This document shows positions 1-8,193 of a stretch of DNA of 64,000 nt, piece after piece. The DNA comes from Sphingorhabdus profundilacus. GTDB taxonomy: Bacteria > Pseudomonadota > Alphaproteobacteria > Sphingomonadales > Sphingomonadaceae. How positions within the stretch are numbered: position 1 is the stretch's first letter; each line of letters begins with the position of its first letter. The stretch is taken from the NCBI RefSeq assembly GCF_009769755.1, contig NZ_SDWJ01000002.1:682001-746000 (forward strand), read 5' to 3'. Under the pieces are notes generated by a model, which worked only from the letters and a program-made list of their open reading frames with translations, had not been told where the DNA came from and made no database searches. The position numbers were made by a program, and so were the translations under genes.

Positions 1-676
1 TGTTATTGTTGATCGCGGCAATGGTCCCGGCAACATGGGTTCCATGTCCATTCTGGTCGTCAGCGGTCAAACCGACGATAAAACTGCGACTGCGGACTTT
101 ATCAACATTAAGGTCAGGGTGGGTTAGCTGGATGCCGGAATCGATCACCCATGCTGTCGCGAAGTTACCGTTAATTCCTCCACCAACGCGGGTAATGCCC
201 CAAGGGGTTTGCTGCGCTGCTGTAGGCGGCGGAGGAGGTGGTGGGGGCGGGGGTGGCGGGGGTGTCGGCGAGGGCGGCGGCGTCGGTTTAACTCCGTCCT
301 GTCCCTTATTCGCGTTCACTTCACCCAGCGTGTAAACGACATTGCCGTTTGCATCGCGCGGGACGATTGAAATCACGCGGTCCGTTTCACAATAGGCGAT
401 TTCGCTGTTGCGTGCTTTCAAACCGTCAATTGCGGTCTTGGTCATTTCAGCAGCAAATCCGCGCACAGCGTCACGATATACATGCTTGAGCTTGCCGCCG
501 CTATCGCGCACGGCGCGGTCCGCCTTTGCACCGATGTCAGCTTTGGCAACTGCATTGCCTTTGAATACGCAAATATAGCTATTGGCAATCGGATCACCGG
601 TTCGATCAGCAACCGCCGGACTGACAGCAACAATCGAACAGGCCGCAATCGCCGTTCCAAAATAAAGACTTCTCAT
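1..676 (-). CDS. Secreted S8 subtilisin-like serine peptidase, 3' end beyond window
   Basis: The visible 225 residues start at an ATG at 676 preceded by a strong GGGAGG Shine-Dalgarno. Residues 1-23 form a signal peptide (MRSLYFGTAIAA, then VSPAVA). Next comes a region resembling an inhibitor I9 propeptide (YICVFKGN, later GFAAEM and ETDRVISI), then a proline-rich linker of about 20 residues. The catalytic domain then begins: the Asp motif is AWVIDSGI and the His motif NGHGTHVAGT. The Ser motif lies off the left edge. Family knowledge: subtilases of this layout are exported and self-activated by removal of the propeptide. It is divergent from the Wzc-type gene at 1090. The family call is firm; the substrate is unknown. 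Confidence 0.9.
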   Translation of the reverse strand, partial: MRSLYFGTAIAACSIVAVSPAVADRTGDPIANSYICVFKGNAVAKADIGAKADRAVRDSGGKLKHVYRDAVRGFAAEMTKTAIDGLKARNSEIAYCETDRVISIVPRDANGNVVYTLGEVNANKGQDGVKPTPPPSPTPPPPPPPPPPPPPTAAQQTPWGITRVGGGINGNFATAWVIDSGIQLTHPDLNVDKVRSRSFIVGLTADDQNGHGTHVAGTIAAINNN

Positions 677-1089
677 AAACGAAACCTCCCAACACAAAAA
701 TCTGCTCTTCTGGAGCGATATCTGCCTTTAAGTACTTACTCGTCTTCATAGCAACACTATATATAATTAGTCGAAATAGCGGCCCATATTTGAACAGTTA
801 CTACGAATTCTTAACAATGTAGGCAACATCTCACCTTAGGATGAGCACCAAATGGTGCGATAACCGCGCGCAAGCTTCGGTTTTTCCGAAGTCATTATGT
901 TAACCTGACGATGATAGGCCGGGCAAAGTAGCTCAAAGGGGGTAGTCCAATAAAGACGGCTTATCCCCCCAATATCAATCGCGCCCCAAGCTGAGTGGGC
1001 GCTATATCATACCAATATGGCGTTCGGCATAATTTGGCCAGCTTCCGCAAACGGAAAGACGCAATGTACAGAAAATAGAGGGTAATCCA
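677..1089. promoter_or_regulatory. Divergent intergenic region with inverted repeats upstream of the Wzc-type gene
   Basis: This 413-bp gap separates the subtilase (minus) from the polysaccharide co-polymerase (plus). Seen directly: an inverted repeat GCACCA-aa-TGGTGC at 845-858; a G-rich half site GGGGGTA at 938-944 facing TTATCCCCCC at 961-970; and a hairpin GCGCCC/GGGCGC at 981-1002. A similar G-rich box occurs near 28667, upstream of another polysaccharide operon. No gene is apparent. I infer that promoters and operators for both flanking genes lie here, but no -35/-10 pair can be assigned with confidence. Confidence 0.45.
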
Positions 1090-3408
1090 ATGTCCAATGC
1101 TATCATCAGCTCGAACCACACCGGACAGGTCGGTTATTTGCAGGGTCGCCCCTTAAACGCTGCACCGCAGAATTTTTCGACGATGGAAAGTTCGGGGCTT
1201 AGCGAATTCACCAATGTTCTGCTCCGCCACAAGAAATTGGTGTTGAGCATCATAGCTGCGATCACCCTTAGTGCGTTTATCTGGCAGATTACGCGCCCTA
1301 CCCTCTATAATTCGACCGTTTCCATGCAGGTGGAATTGATTGACTCGGTCGGCGTGAATCAGGCTGATATCATGGCAAAAAACAACCAGCGTATTGCCAA
1401 TGAAGTCAAGCTGCACCGTTCGCGTGCGGCCGCGGAAAAAGTGGTCCGTGATCTGGAACTTTATGAACGCGCAGATTTCAAAAAGGATATGGGCAAAGAG
1501 GCCGTCGGCGGAAAAAAACAGAAAATCCGGCAAGCAGCCAGCACCTTGATGCAAATGTCGGAAATAACCTCTCAGGAAGGGTCCGATCTGGTTGAAATCA
1601 CCGTCGAATCCCGGTCTGCCGAAATGGCAACGCTGATTGCCAACCAATATCCGATTTCAGTGCAATCGATCCGCATCAAAAAGTCCGAAGAGCGGAGCAA
1701 CGAACTGCTCGCATCTTTGACTAAAAAGCAGGAAGAAACTGCCCGACGGGCGGAAGAAAGCGCCAAGGCGGTATCCGATTTCCGGATTGCCAACGGAATG
1801 CTCTCAGGTGCCGCTGGTAATGAGGATTTGAACCAAGTTAACCGTATACAGAGTGAAGCCATTTCAGCAGCCGCGATGAGCGCAGGATCTTCGTCGCGCA
1901 GCGCAGGTGTTGCCGCAGCCGCAGGCATGCGTAGCACCGCAGGTGCGACCAATGCCTCAACTCAGGCGCTTGAAAGACAGGAGGCAGATCTCGCCTCGCA
2001 ACTGGCGAGCAAGTCGGAAACATTTGGAAACAGCCATCCTGAAATCATCACGCTTTCAGCGGCCCTTGGTCGCGTGCGCCAGGATTTGGTCAGGGAACGG
2101 AGCAGAGCTGCTGCCGACGCAGCCGCCGTTGCGGGGGCAGAAGGCGCGCGGATGGCGCAGATCGCCCGCAGTGATGCATCAGGTGATGCAGCACGCGCCG
2201 GTCAATTGCGAGCCCAGTTGAATGCACTGACAGGCAAGGCATATAGCAATATCAAGAATGTCGTCGAACTCGAAACGCTCTCGCGTCAGGCAGAGCAGGC
2301 CGTCAAGGCATATAACCAGATTACAGAGCGTGTATCTGAAATTCGCGCCAAGAACCCGCTGGAAGGTGTCAATACAACGGTTGTTTCACCTGCATCGGTC
2401 AATGACGATCCGGTGTCACCGCAGCCATTCAAGATTACGACAATGGCCCTTTTGGCGTCCGCGGTGTTGGCGTTCCTGATTGCATTTGCCATTGACTTAT
2501 TCGACAATAAACTTCGGAATTCTGCACAGATACGCAAGTTTTTTGGTCTGCCTACCTTTGGCATGCTCCCTTTCATTACCGCAGATTTCGGTAGCAAAAT
2601 CGAAGACAGCCCTGTGCTTCAAGACCCCCAATCGCTGTTTTCCGAAGTTGCCCGCGCAGCCTATTTCGATGTGAATGCGCTCAGCACACCCAATCAGTGC
2701 CAGACGGTTCTGATCACCTCGCCTTTGCCCGGCGACGGCAAATCGGTGGTATCTGTAACACTTGCCGCCGCCGCCATGGCAGTTGGCAAGCGTGTCGCCG
2801 TCATTGATCTTGACCTGAGGAAGACGGGCCTGATCCAGCAGATGAAGCGGGCAGACACACCCGATTTGATCGAGATATTGAAGGGTCATGTCGATTTTTC
2901 AAAAATCGCCCCGCCGATGTTGCCCGCCGATAGCGATCTGGATCAAATAGACACCGAAACCGAAGTCGATACCAGCCGCATCGCCCTGATCAGCGCGACC
3001 AAGCCGGTTGCCGAACCTGCGCGTCTGCTGGGTTCACGCGCCTTGCAAATTCTGCTGACCGATTTGCGGCAGAAATTCGATTTCATCGTCATCAACGCGC
3101 CGGCTACACTGGCGGTAAAAGACGCGCGCACAATGTGCAGCTTTGCCGACCATACTGTCGTGGTTGCCCGCTGGGGCAAAACAACGATCGACCAGATGAA
3201 TGCGACAATGGAAATGCTCGGAACAAACCGAGTGGCAGGCGTAATTTTCGATCAGGTCAATTATGAAGAACATGCGCGTGGCCGCTATGGCGATGCTATC
3301 CAATATTATTGGGAATCGGCCAGCTATTATACCGATGTGGGTCGCACACGTTCCAAAATGCCCGCATGGTTTAACCGCTTTTTCGGCAAGAAATCTTATG
3401 TGAACTAG
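1090..3408 (+). CDS. Wzc/GumC-type polysaccharide co-polymerase with bacterial tyrosine-kinase domain
   Basis: 772 aa inner-membrane protein controlling chain length and export of a Wzy-dependent polysaccharide. A Wzz-like region is bounded by membrane segments at about 49-67 and 448-470, enclosing an Ala/Gln-rich periplasmic coiled-coil part. The cytoplasmic BY-kinase domain shows Walker A LPGDGKS (G548-S552), Walker A' VAVIDLDLRK (about 569) and Walker B FIVINAPA (about 664). The C-terminus carries a tyrosine cluster (AIQYYWES, ASYYTD; about 730-750), the expected autophosphorylation site. Kinase and co-polymerase are fused in one chain, as in proteobacterial Wzc. The ATG at 1090 follows a GAGGG Shine-Dalgarno. 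The partner OPX exporter is encoded at 23601-24176. Confidence 0.93.
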   Translation: MSNAIISSNHTGQVGYLQGRPLNAAPQNFSTMESSGLSEFTNVLLRHKKLVLSIIAAITLSAFIWQITRPTLYNSTVSMQVELIDSVGVNQADIMAKNNQRIANEVKLHRSRAAAEKVVRDLELYERADFKKDMGKEAVGGKKQKIRQAASTLMQMSEITSQEGSDLVEITVESRSAEMATLIANQYPISVQSIRIKKSEERSNELLASLTKKQEETARRAEESAKAVSDFRIANGMLSGAAGNEDLNQVNRIQSEAISAAAMSAGSSSRSAGVAAAAGMRSTAGATNASTQALERQEADLASQLASKSETFGNSHPEIITLSAALGRVRQDLVRERSRAAADAAAVAGAEGARMAQIARSDASGDAARAGQLRAQLNALTGKAYSNIKNVVELETLSRQAEQAVKAYNQITERVSEIRAKNPLEGVNTTVVSPASVNDDPVSPQPFKITTMALLASAVLAFLIAFAIDLFDNKLRNSAQIRKFFGLPTFGMLPFITADFGSKIEDSPVLQDPQSLFSEVARAAYFDVNALSTPNQCQTVLITSPLPGDGKSVVSVTLAAAAMAVGKRVAVIDLDLRKTGLIQQMKRADTPDLIEILKGHVDFSKIAPPMLPADSDLDQIDTETEVDTSRIALISATKPVAEPARLLGSRALQILLTDLRQKFDFIVINAPATLAVKDARTMCSFADHTVVVARWGKTTIDQMNATMEMLGTNRVAGVIFDQVNYEEHARGRYGDAIQYYWESASYYTDVGRTRSKMPAWFNRFFGKKSYVN

Positions 3409-3468
3409 GCTGTACCCCGGTAAAGAAGGCGCCGGTCAGCCCGTTGCAAATAGAAAAAGGTCAGGTTC

Positions 3469-4191
3469 GTGCGTATAGCTGTCATCAGCGACATTCATTC
3501 TGCTTATGCGCCCTTCGCCCAGGCCTATTCCGATGCGCGGGCAGCAGGGTTTGACCAGATGATATTATTGGGCGATTTGTTCACCTATGGTGTCGACCCG
3601 ACCAGATGCGCCGAACTCGCAGCAAAAGCCATCGCACATGATGGCGCGCTGTTAATTGGCGGCAATCACGACCAACTTTATGTTGACCTGCAAAACGGTA
3701 ACACCGCCTATTTTGACCGTTTGCCCGATTGGATCAAGGAATCGGTGAGCTGGACTTGGGACAAATTGGGCATGCACTGGCCCGATGACTTGCCAATTTT
3801 GGAAGAATGGGAAACTGGGGCCATATTGATGGCGCACGCCAATCCCTTTGGCTATGGCGATTGGACCTATATGTCCGGCGAAACGGAACTGGTCCGGGCT
3901 GCTGCCTCATGCGCCGCCCGGGGGTATCGCTATGGCGTTTTCGGTCATTTGCATCGCAGCCGCTATCATGCCGATGACAAGGCAGAAATCCACGTCATTG
4001 GCTCGGTCGGCCAACCCAGAGCTTCCGATGACCGATGTCCGCAATGGGCGATGATCGAATATCGCAACGAAAAATTGACTTTATCGCGGCATAACATCGC
4101 CTTCAATGCGACGGCACATTGTGCAGATATCCAACGACAACCCGATCTTTCTCCGGGCACCAGAAACCGACTATGTGGATTTTTTGAATGA
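3469..4191 (+). CDS. Calcineurin-like metallophosphoesterase
   Basis: 240 aa. Metal-binding motifs occur in the canonical order: D8-x-H10 (ISDIHS), GD at 35-36 (LLGDLF), GGNHD at 64-68 and GHLH at 159-162. This is the YfcE/MJ0936-like layout of a small cytoplasmic phosphoesterase, likely with a two-metal centre. The start is GTG at 3469 with AGGT upstream; the alternative downstream starts would remove the first DxH motif. It is the first gene of a string in which each stop overlaps the next start by 4 nt, so it is probably co-translated with the ATP-grasp, epimerase and sugar-transferase genes. The substrate is not evident; a nucleotide-sugar or carrier phosphate is possible. Confidence 0.85.
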   Translation: MRIAVISDIHSAYAPFAQAYSDARAAGFDQMILLGDLFTYGVDPTRCAELAAKAIAHDGALLIGGNHDQLYVDLQNGNTAYFDRLPDWIKESVSWTWDKLGMHWPDDLPILEEWETGAILMAHANPFGYGDWTYMSGETELVRAAASCAARGYRYGVFGHLHRSRYHADDKAEIHVIGSVGQPRASDDRCPQWAMIEYRNEKLTLSRHNIAFNATAHCADIQRQPDLSPGTRNRLCGFFE

Positions 4192-5180
4192 TGAGAATTA
4201 TCGTAACAGGCGCGGGCGCTGTCTTGGGCCAAGGTATCATCAAATCATTACGTTCAAGCACTTTGCCGCTGCACATTGTGGCGCTGGACCCCAATCCGCT
4301 ATCGGCAGGCCTGCATTGGGCCGACAGCTCCCATCTGATACCCATGGCCACAGATGCCGATTATGAAAACCGGATAGAATCGATACTGGAAATCGAACAG
4401 CCCGATGCGGTTCTGGTGGGCACCGACGTTGAGCTGGCGATTTTTGCAAAGAAGCGGGCTGAGTGGGAAGCGCGTTACAATACCCATATCTTGGTCAGCG
4501 CCGAAAATGTTATCGAAATTGCCGATGACAAATATCAAACGGCCCAGTTTCTGGAAAAACACGGGCTGTCCAACCCGAAATCCGTCCGGGGCGAAGATAC
4601 ACAGGCCCTTCGCCAGCTTGTGGAGGAAATTGGCTTTCCCCTGATTGTCAAACCACGGCGTGGCGCAAGGGCGGTCGGCGTTTCGAAAGTCAACAGCCAG
4701 TCAGAATTGGACGAGACAATGAAAGGCAGGCACGGCCTGGTTGTCCAGCAAATGGCAGGTGCCGATGATCAGGAATATACGGCCGGAGTGCTCTATTTTG
4801 ATGATAAGGTGCAGGCATCGATTGTCCTTCGGCGTGACCTGCGTGACGGGAATACCTATCGCGCCTATTCAGGCGATTTTCCCGATTACGAAAAATATGT
4901 GCATGAACTTGCCCATGCCTTGAAACCCTATGGCCCTACCAATTTCCAGTTTCGTGTCGATGCCCATGGGGTTCCCCGCCTGTTCGAAATCAACGCCCGC
5001 TTTTCCGGAACGACACCCATGCGCGCATTATTCGGCTTTAATGAAGTTGAGCTTTGCCTGCGTAAGTTGATCATGGGCGAAGATATTTCGCCGCCGTCGA
5101 TCCGCCACGGGACCGTCATCCGGTTTTTGGAAGAACAGTTTCTGGACGCAGGTCAAATCGCTGCGGTAGGGCAGCCGTGA
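4188..5180 (+). CDS. ATP-grasp enzyme, carbamoyl-phosphate-synthase-large-subunit-like
   Basis: 330 aa. The N-terminus has a glycine-rich pre-ATP-grasp fold (IIVTGAGAVLGQGI). The ATP-grasp core follows, with a binding-lysine region GFPLIVKPRRGARAVGV at about 150-165 and the Mg-binding end RLFEINARFSG near 265. ATP-grasp proteins of this type ligate a carboxylate to an amine or thiol through an acyl phosphate. In polysaccharide loci such genes are thought to add amino-acid-like groups to sugars, but this is inference. The start ATGATG at 4188 overlaps the stop of the metallophosphoesterase, and its own stop overlaps the next start. Confidence 0.85.
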   Translation: MMRIIVTGAGAVLGQGIIKSLRSSTLPLHIVALDPNPLSAGLHWADSSHLIPMATDADYENRIESILEIEQPDAVLVGTDVELAIFAKKRAEWEARYNTHILVSAENVIEIADDKYQTAQFLEKHGLSNPKSVRGEDTQALRQLVEEIGFPLIVKPRRGARAVGVSKVNSQSELDETMKGRHGLVVQQMAGADDQEYTAGVLYFDDKVQASIVLRRDLRDGNTYRAYSGDFPDYEKYVHELAHALKPYGPTNFQFRVDAHGVPRLFEINARFSGTTPMRALFGFNEVELCLRKLIMGEDISPPSIRHGTVIRFLEEQFLDAGQIAAVGQP

Positions 5181-6091
5181 GCACCCAAAAAATTGCCGTG
5201 ACCGGGGCAAGCGGCGCGATTGGAAGCCGTTTGATCGGTTTGCTACAGAACCGGGGATTCGATGTCGTGGCCCTGCAACGGGATCCGAGCTTTCAACATT
5301 CGGGGCAAGTTTCGGTCCGTCCGTTTCAATTGACCGACACGACCGAAGATATGGCCCGGCAATTGGCCGATGTTGATCAGCTGGTTCATCTGGCCGCGAT
5401 TATTCCCGGCAAAATACCCGGAGCTGAAGGTGACGCCAGTCTTTGGACCACCAATGTACTGGGCACGCAGCGCCTGATCGATGCAATGGCTCTGGCGGAT
5501 GTCAAGCGACTGGTTCTGACCGGCACCGCCAATGTATACCGCACTGACCAAAAGGAAGCTTTCGAAGATTCCGCCTTTGGCCCGCAGTCACGCATACTCT
5601 ATCTGGCATCCAAAGCCGCGCAGGAATGGCTTGCAGCCAGCATGTGCCATGACAATGACATCGACTATGCCATATTGAGGATATCCTCGGTCATCGGTGA
5701 CGGGCGCAGTATAGTCGACAAGCTCGCGCGCGATCTCGCGCAAGGGCAGACGGTCAAAATTCAGGATGGCGCGGCATTCGGAGCTGATTTTATTGATTGT
5801 GAGGATGTGTGCGACGGCTTGTTACTGGCGGTCGAAACCCGTCTAACCGGTGTTTATAATCTTTCATCAGGCAAGCGCACCGAACTGATTGATATCATCA
5901 TGCAGCTCGGCGAGATGATGGGATGTGCGCCCGATGCAATCCAGATGGTCCACGCCAATCGGCCGCCCGACACTGGTTTCCCGGCAATCAACAGTGATAG
6001 ATTGCAAAGCTTTGGGTTTACGCCGAAAAAATTGGCGGATGTCCTCCACCGTATTGCCGACGAAGCTTGTTCCGAAAAGGACCTGACATGA
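5177..6091 (+). CDS. NAD(P)-dependent sugar epimerase/dehydratase (extended SDR)
   Basis: 304 aa cytosolic enzyme with an N-terminal Rossmann motif TGASGAIGSR (G10, G13, G16) and the catalytic YxxxK pair at Y142/K146 (LYLASKAAQ). A TGTANVY stretch supplies the upstream Thr/Ser of the active site. Its length and the C-terminal pattern are typical of nucleotide-sugar epimerases/dehydratases (GalE/RmlD-like). The start is GTG at 5177, overlapping the stop of the ATP-grasp gene. It is followed without a gap by the initiating sugar transferase. This suggests that it prepares or modifies the first sugar, but the precise sugar cannot be read from sequence. Confidence 0.87.
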   Translation: MSTQKIAVTGASGAIGSRLIGLLQNRGFDVVALQRDPSFQHSGQVSVRPFQLTDTTEDMARQLADVDQLVHLAAIIPGKIPGAEGDASLWTTNVLGTQRLIDAMALADVKRLVLTGTANVYRTDQKEAFEDSAFGPQSRILYLASKAAQEWLAASMCHDNDIDYAILRISSVIGDGRSIVDKLARDLAQGQTVKIQDGAAFGADFIDCEDVCDGLLLAVETRLTGVYNLSSGKRTELIDIIMQLGEMMGCAPDAIQMVHANRPPDTGFPAINSDRLQSFGFTPKKLADVLHRIADEACSEKDLT

Positions 6092-6657
6092 GGTTCATGA
6101 TCGATTTCGCCCGCCGTTTTTTGGCGGCGGTTGCGCTCATCGGGCTGTTACCCGTCAACCTGGCGATCGCACTGCTCTTGCGGATGATGCAGGGCAAGGG
6201 TGTGTTGTTCCGGCAATTGCGGGCCGGATATGGCGGAGCACCTTTTACTCTCGTGAAATTTCGAACGATGCGCGATCTGCGTGATGCCGACGGACATTTG
6301 CTCGACGATGCCGAACGGGTTACCGGAATAGGAACTTTTCTGAGGAAAACGCGGCTCGATGAGCTGCCCAGTCTCTGGAATGTGGTGACCGGAGACATCG
6401 CAATTGTCGGCCCGCGTCCGTTACTGCCCGAAACGATTGAGGGCCTTGGTGATCGAGGCGTGCGCCGAGGATATGTGCATCCCGGCCTGACCGGTTGGGC
6501 ACAAGTCAGCGGCAACACATTATTGTCGCTGGATGAAAAAATCGATCTTGATCTTTGGTATATCGACAATGGCAATTGGAAAACCGACCTTTCCATTCTG
6601 CTGTCCACAGTCAGCGTGATGGTCGCCGGTGAAAAGCGAAAGCGTCGCCCCGTATGA
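6088..6657 (+). CDS. Initiating sugar (phospho)transferase, WcaJ/ExoY C-terminal type
   Basis: 189 aa; family members transfer the first sugar-1-phosphate to undecaprenyl phosphate at the inner membrane. A single N-terminal hydrophobic segment (about 8-33) precedes the family core: KFRTMR, then TRLDELPSLWNV, GDIAIVGPRPLLPE and PGLTGWAQVSG. It is the short PglC-like form, lacking the four extra N-terminal membrane helices of WcaJ/WbaP. The ATG at 6088 overlaps the preceding stop (ATGA) and has AAAGG upstream, so it is preferred over a TTG at 6067. A strong bidirectional terminator follows at 6721. Confidence 0.92.
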   Translation: MRFMIDFARRFLAAVALIGLLPVNLAIALLLRMMQGKGVLFRQLRAGYGGAPFTLVKFRTMRDLRDADGHLLDDAERVTGIGTFLRKTRLDELPSLWNVVTGDIAIVGPRPLLPETIEGLGDRGVRRGYVHPGLTGWAQVSGNTLLSLDEKIDLDLWYIDNGNWKTDLSILLSTVSVMVAGEKRKRRPV

Positions 6658-6720
6658 CTTAGGGTCAGGACCTATTAAATGCACATGGGCCGTTTGAGGC
6701 CCGGCTAATTCAAATAAAAA

Positions 6721-6755
6721 ACCGGAACATCTTTTCGATGTCCCGGTCTTTTTCT
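6721..6755. terminator. Bidirectional rho-independent terminator
   Basis: Arms ACCGGAACATC (6721-6731) and GATGTCCCGGT (6737-6747) form an 11-bp stem with one mismatch and a 5-nt loop. A T-rich tract follows on the plus strand and an A-run precedes it, so the hairpin can end the sugar-transferase operon and the convergent LuxR-type regulator gene alike. Confidence 0.85.
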
Positions 6756-6793
6756 GTCTGCACCCCCGGATTCAGGGATAAAAACTTGCAAGA

Positions 6794-7522
6794 TTATTCA
6801 GCGGCGACTTGAACGTCGTCGAAATTCATATCGTCGTCCAGTTCCTTGACATCATCGGCAACAACCTGAACGCCATTGTTAAACGCCCAGATGGCGGCCT
6901 GCGTCCGATTGCTAACACGCAATTTGCGTAAGATGGCTTTCACATAGACCTTTACGGTTGCTTCGCTAATTTCAAGCCTGCGGGCGATCACTTTGTTGGC
7001 GTGTCCAACAAGCAAATACCGCAAGGTTGTAATTTCACGTTCCGACAAAATCCTTGAAACATCGGGGTTTCGGGCCAATTGCGGCGCCTGCGAACGCTCT
7101 TCCATGCCGGAAAGATGCTTTGCTAGCTGGCTTGGCATAACTTTTTCGCCCATCGCCACCAAACGCAGCGATTTCATCAATGCTTCGCAGCTAATCTCTT
7201 TGACGATGTATCCGTCGACGCCAAATTTGAAGGCATCGACCACTTCTTCAAGGTCAAATTGATCCGAAAGCACGACTTTACGTGATTTTGGGAAGCTGGT
7301 GTTCAGCGCCTCCAATTCACTTTCGAGGTGGTCGGTTGTGCTATTGTCCAGAATGAAAAGATTTGGCGATTCATCTTCGGCGTTTGCAAGAAGGAAAGAT
7401 GTCCCACTTTCTACCGATGCCTGAACCGAAAAATTTTCTTCGGCTAAAATGCGGCGGAGGCCTTCACGAGCAAGAGAATTCTTGCCCACTACAACGGCTG
7501 ATAAAACTGTATCGATCATCAA
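6794..7522 (-). CDS. NarL/FixJ-family LuxR-type regulator with atypical receiver domain
   Basis: 242 aa. The N-terminal receiver-like fold (about 7-125) keeps the phospho-acceptor-position aspartate D59 (LFILDNS) and the lysine of GYIVKE. The acidic pair normally found in the first loop (xxDDxxLxREGL) is replaced by GK13-14 in VVGKNSLAREGL, so Mg-dependent phosphorylation is doubtful. A LuxR helix-turn-helix (about 160-215) starts at LSEREITTLRYLL and continues through ANKVIARRLEISEATVK. No sensor kinase is adjacent. Its position inside the polysaccharide region suggests control of the EPS or lyase genes, by a non-phosphorylated signal or by dimerisation; this is inference. Confidence 0.88.
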   Translation of the reverse strand: MMIDTVLSAVVVGKNSLAREGLRRILAEENFSVQASVESGTSFLLANAEDESPNLFILDNSTTDHLESELEALNTSFPKSRKVVLSDQFDLEEVVDAFKFGVDGYIVKEISCEALMKSLRLVAMGEKVMPSQLAKHLSGMEERSQAPQLARNPDVSRILSEREITTLRYLLVGHANKVIARRLEISEATVKVYVKAILRKLRVSNRTQAAIWAFNNGVQVVADDVKELDDDMNFDDVQVAAE

Positions 7523-8193
7523 ACGTACCCTGTCCAGAAGCTATCACGTTTGCGACCCACGAAAACTTTTACTTTTTGGTAAGTTCCTTAAAGTTATATA
7601 ACTTCGTCCGGACTGTCGACTCCCAAAAGCCCATTTTAGGTCAATTTTTGCATTTTTTTGCATGTGCGAAATAACCATTTAAGTAATTGTTTCTTAAAAG
7701 ATTATTTCAATTCTTTGTACGAAATCATCAGTGTCGTACCATAATGAGACAGTGGCCAAATCAAACGTAAATGGACCAAAATACCCCATCTCGATCACTT
7801 TCAAAGGGTGATTCGTTTTGGTGATTCGCACGTTAACCAAGTTCAGATTTCCACTTTCGGCAACACAAAGCAATACGGAGTTGTGACTATATTGCTGAAA
7901 TCTCGTCAGAACAGAAAATTGAATTCGGCTTCTGTGCATCTTATTGCAACTGATCACGAGCAATTACGCCATTGCACATAAAATGTGCTCGATTTCGGTA
8001 AATGCGCTAGTCCGCTCAAAATATAAATCCATTATAATTTAATGAAATCATCACTCTAGTTGATCTAAAACAATACATTGTATTACTATCTTTACAAACA
8101 TAGTATTACTACCTTAAAAGCAGCAACGAAATTCATTAAACTTTGTATCGGCCAAATAAATATCATCTGGCGATACTCAAATGGAGCAAGTTG
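7523..8193. promoter_or_regulatory. AT-rich divergent control region with palindromes
   Basis: This gap of about 670 bp is clearly more AT-rich than its neighbours. It holds a perfect 14-bp palindrome AAGTTATATAACTT at 7591-7604, a GTCCGGAC palindrome right after it, direct repeats of TTTTTGCAT near 7645-7665 and an inverted repeat AATACA-t-TGTATT at 8072-8084. The palindromes lie between the regulator gene and the first lyase gene and could be binding sites for the regulator itself. A doubtful 89-aa reading frame (7694-7963, minus) is listed separately. Confidence 0.4.
7694..7963 (-). CDS. Doubtful small hypothetical protein in AT-rich region
   Basis: 89 aa, no family recognised. The central part (LVNVRITKTNHPLKVIEMGY and following FTFDLATVSLWYD) has a beta-strand-like pattern that reads like real protein rather than a shadow frame. 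There is no convincing ribosome-binding site and no adjacent operon partner. It could be a remnant of a longer gene or a chance frame in AT-rich DNA. Confidence 0.25.
   Translation of the reverse strand: MLVISCNKMHRSRIQFSVLTRFQQYSHNSVLLCVAESGNLNLVNVRITKTNHPLKVIEMGYFGPFTFDLATVSLWYDTDDFVQRIEIIF

Noticed and set aside
6067-6090. Earlier TTG start for the initiating sugar transferase
   Set aside because: The ATG at 6088 overlaps the previous stop and has AAAGG in front, and the added residues are not typical of the family.
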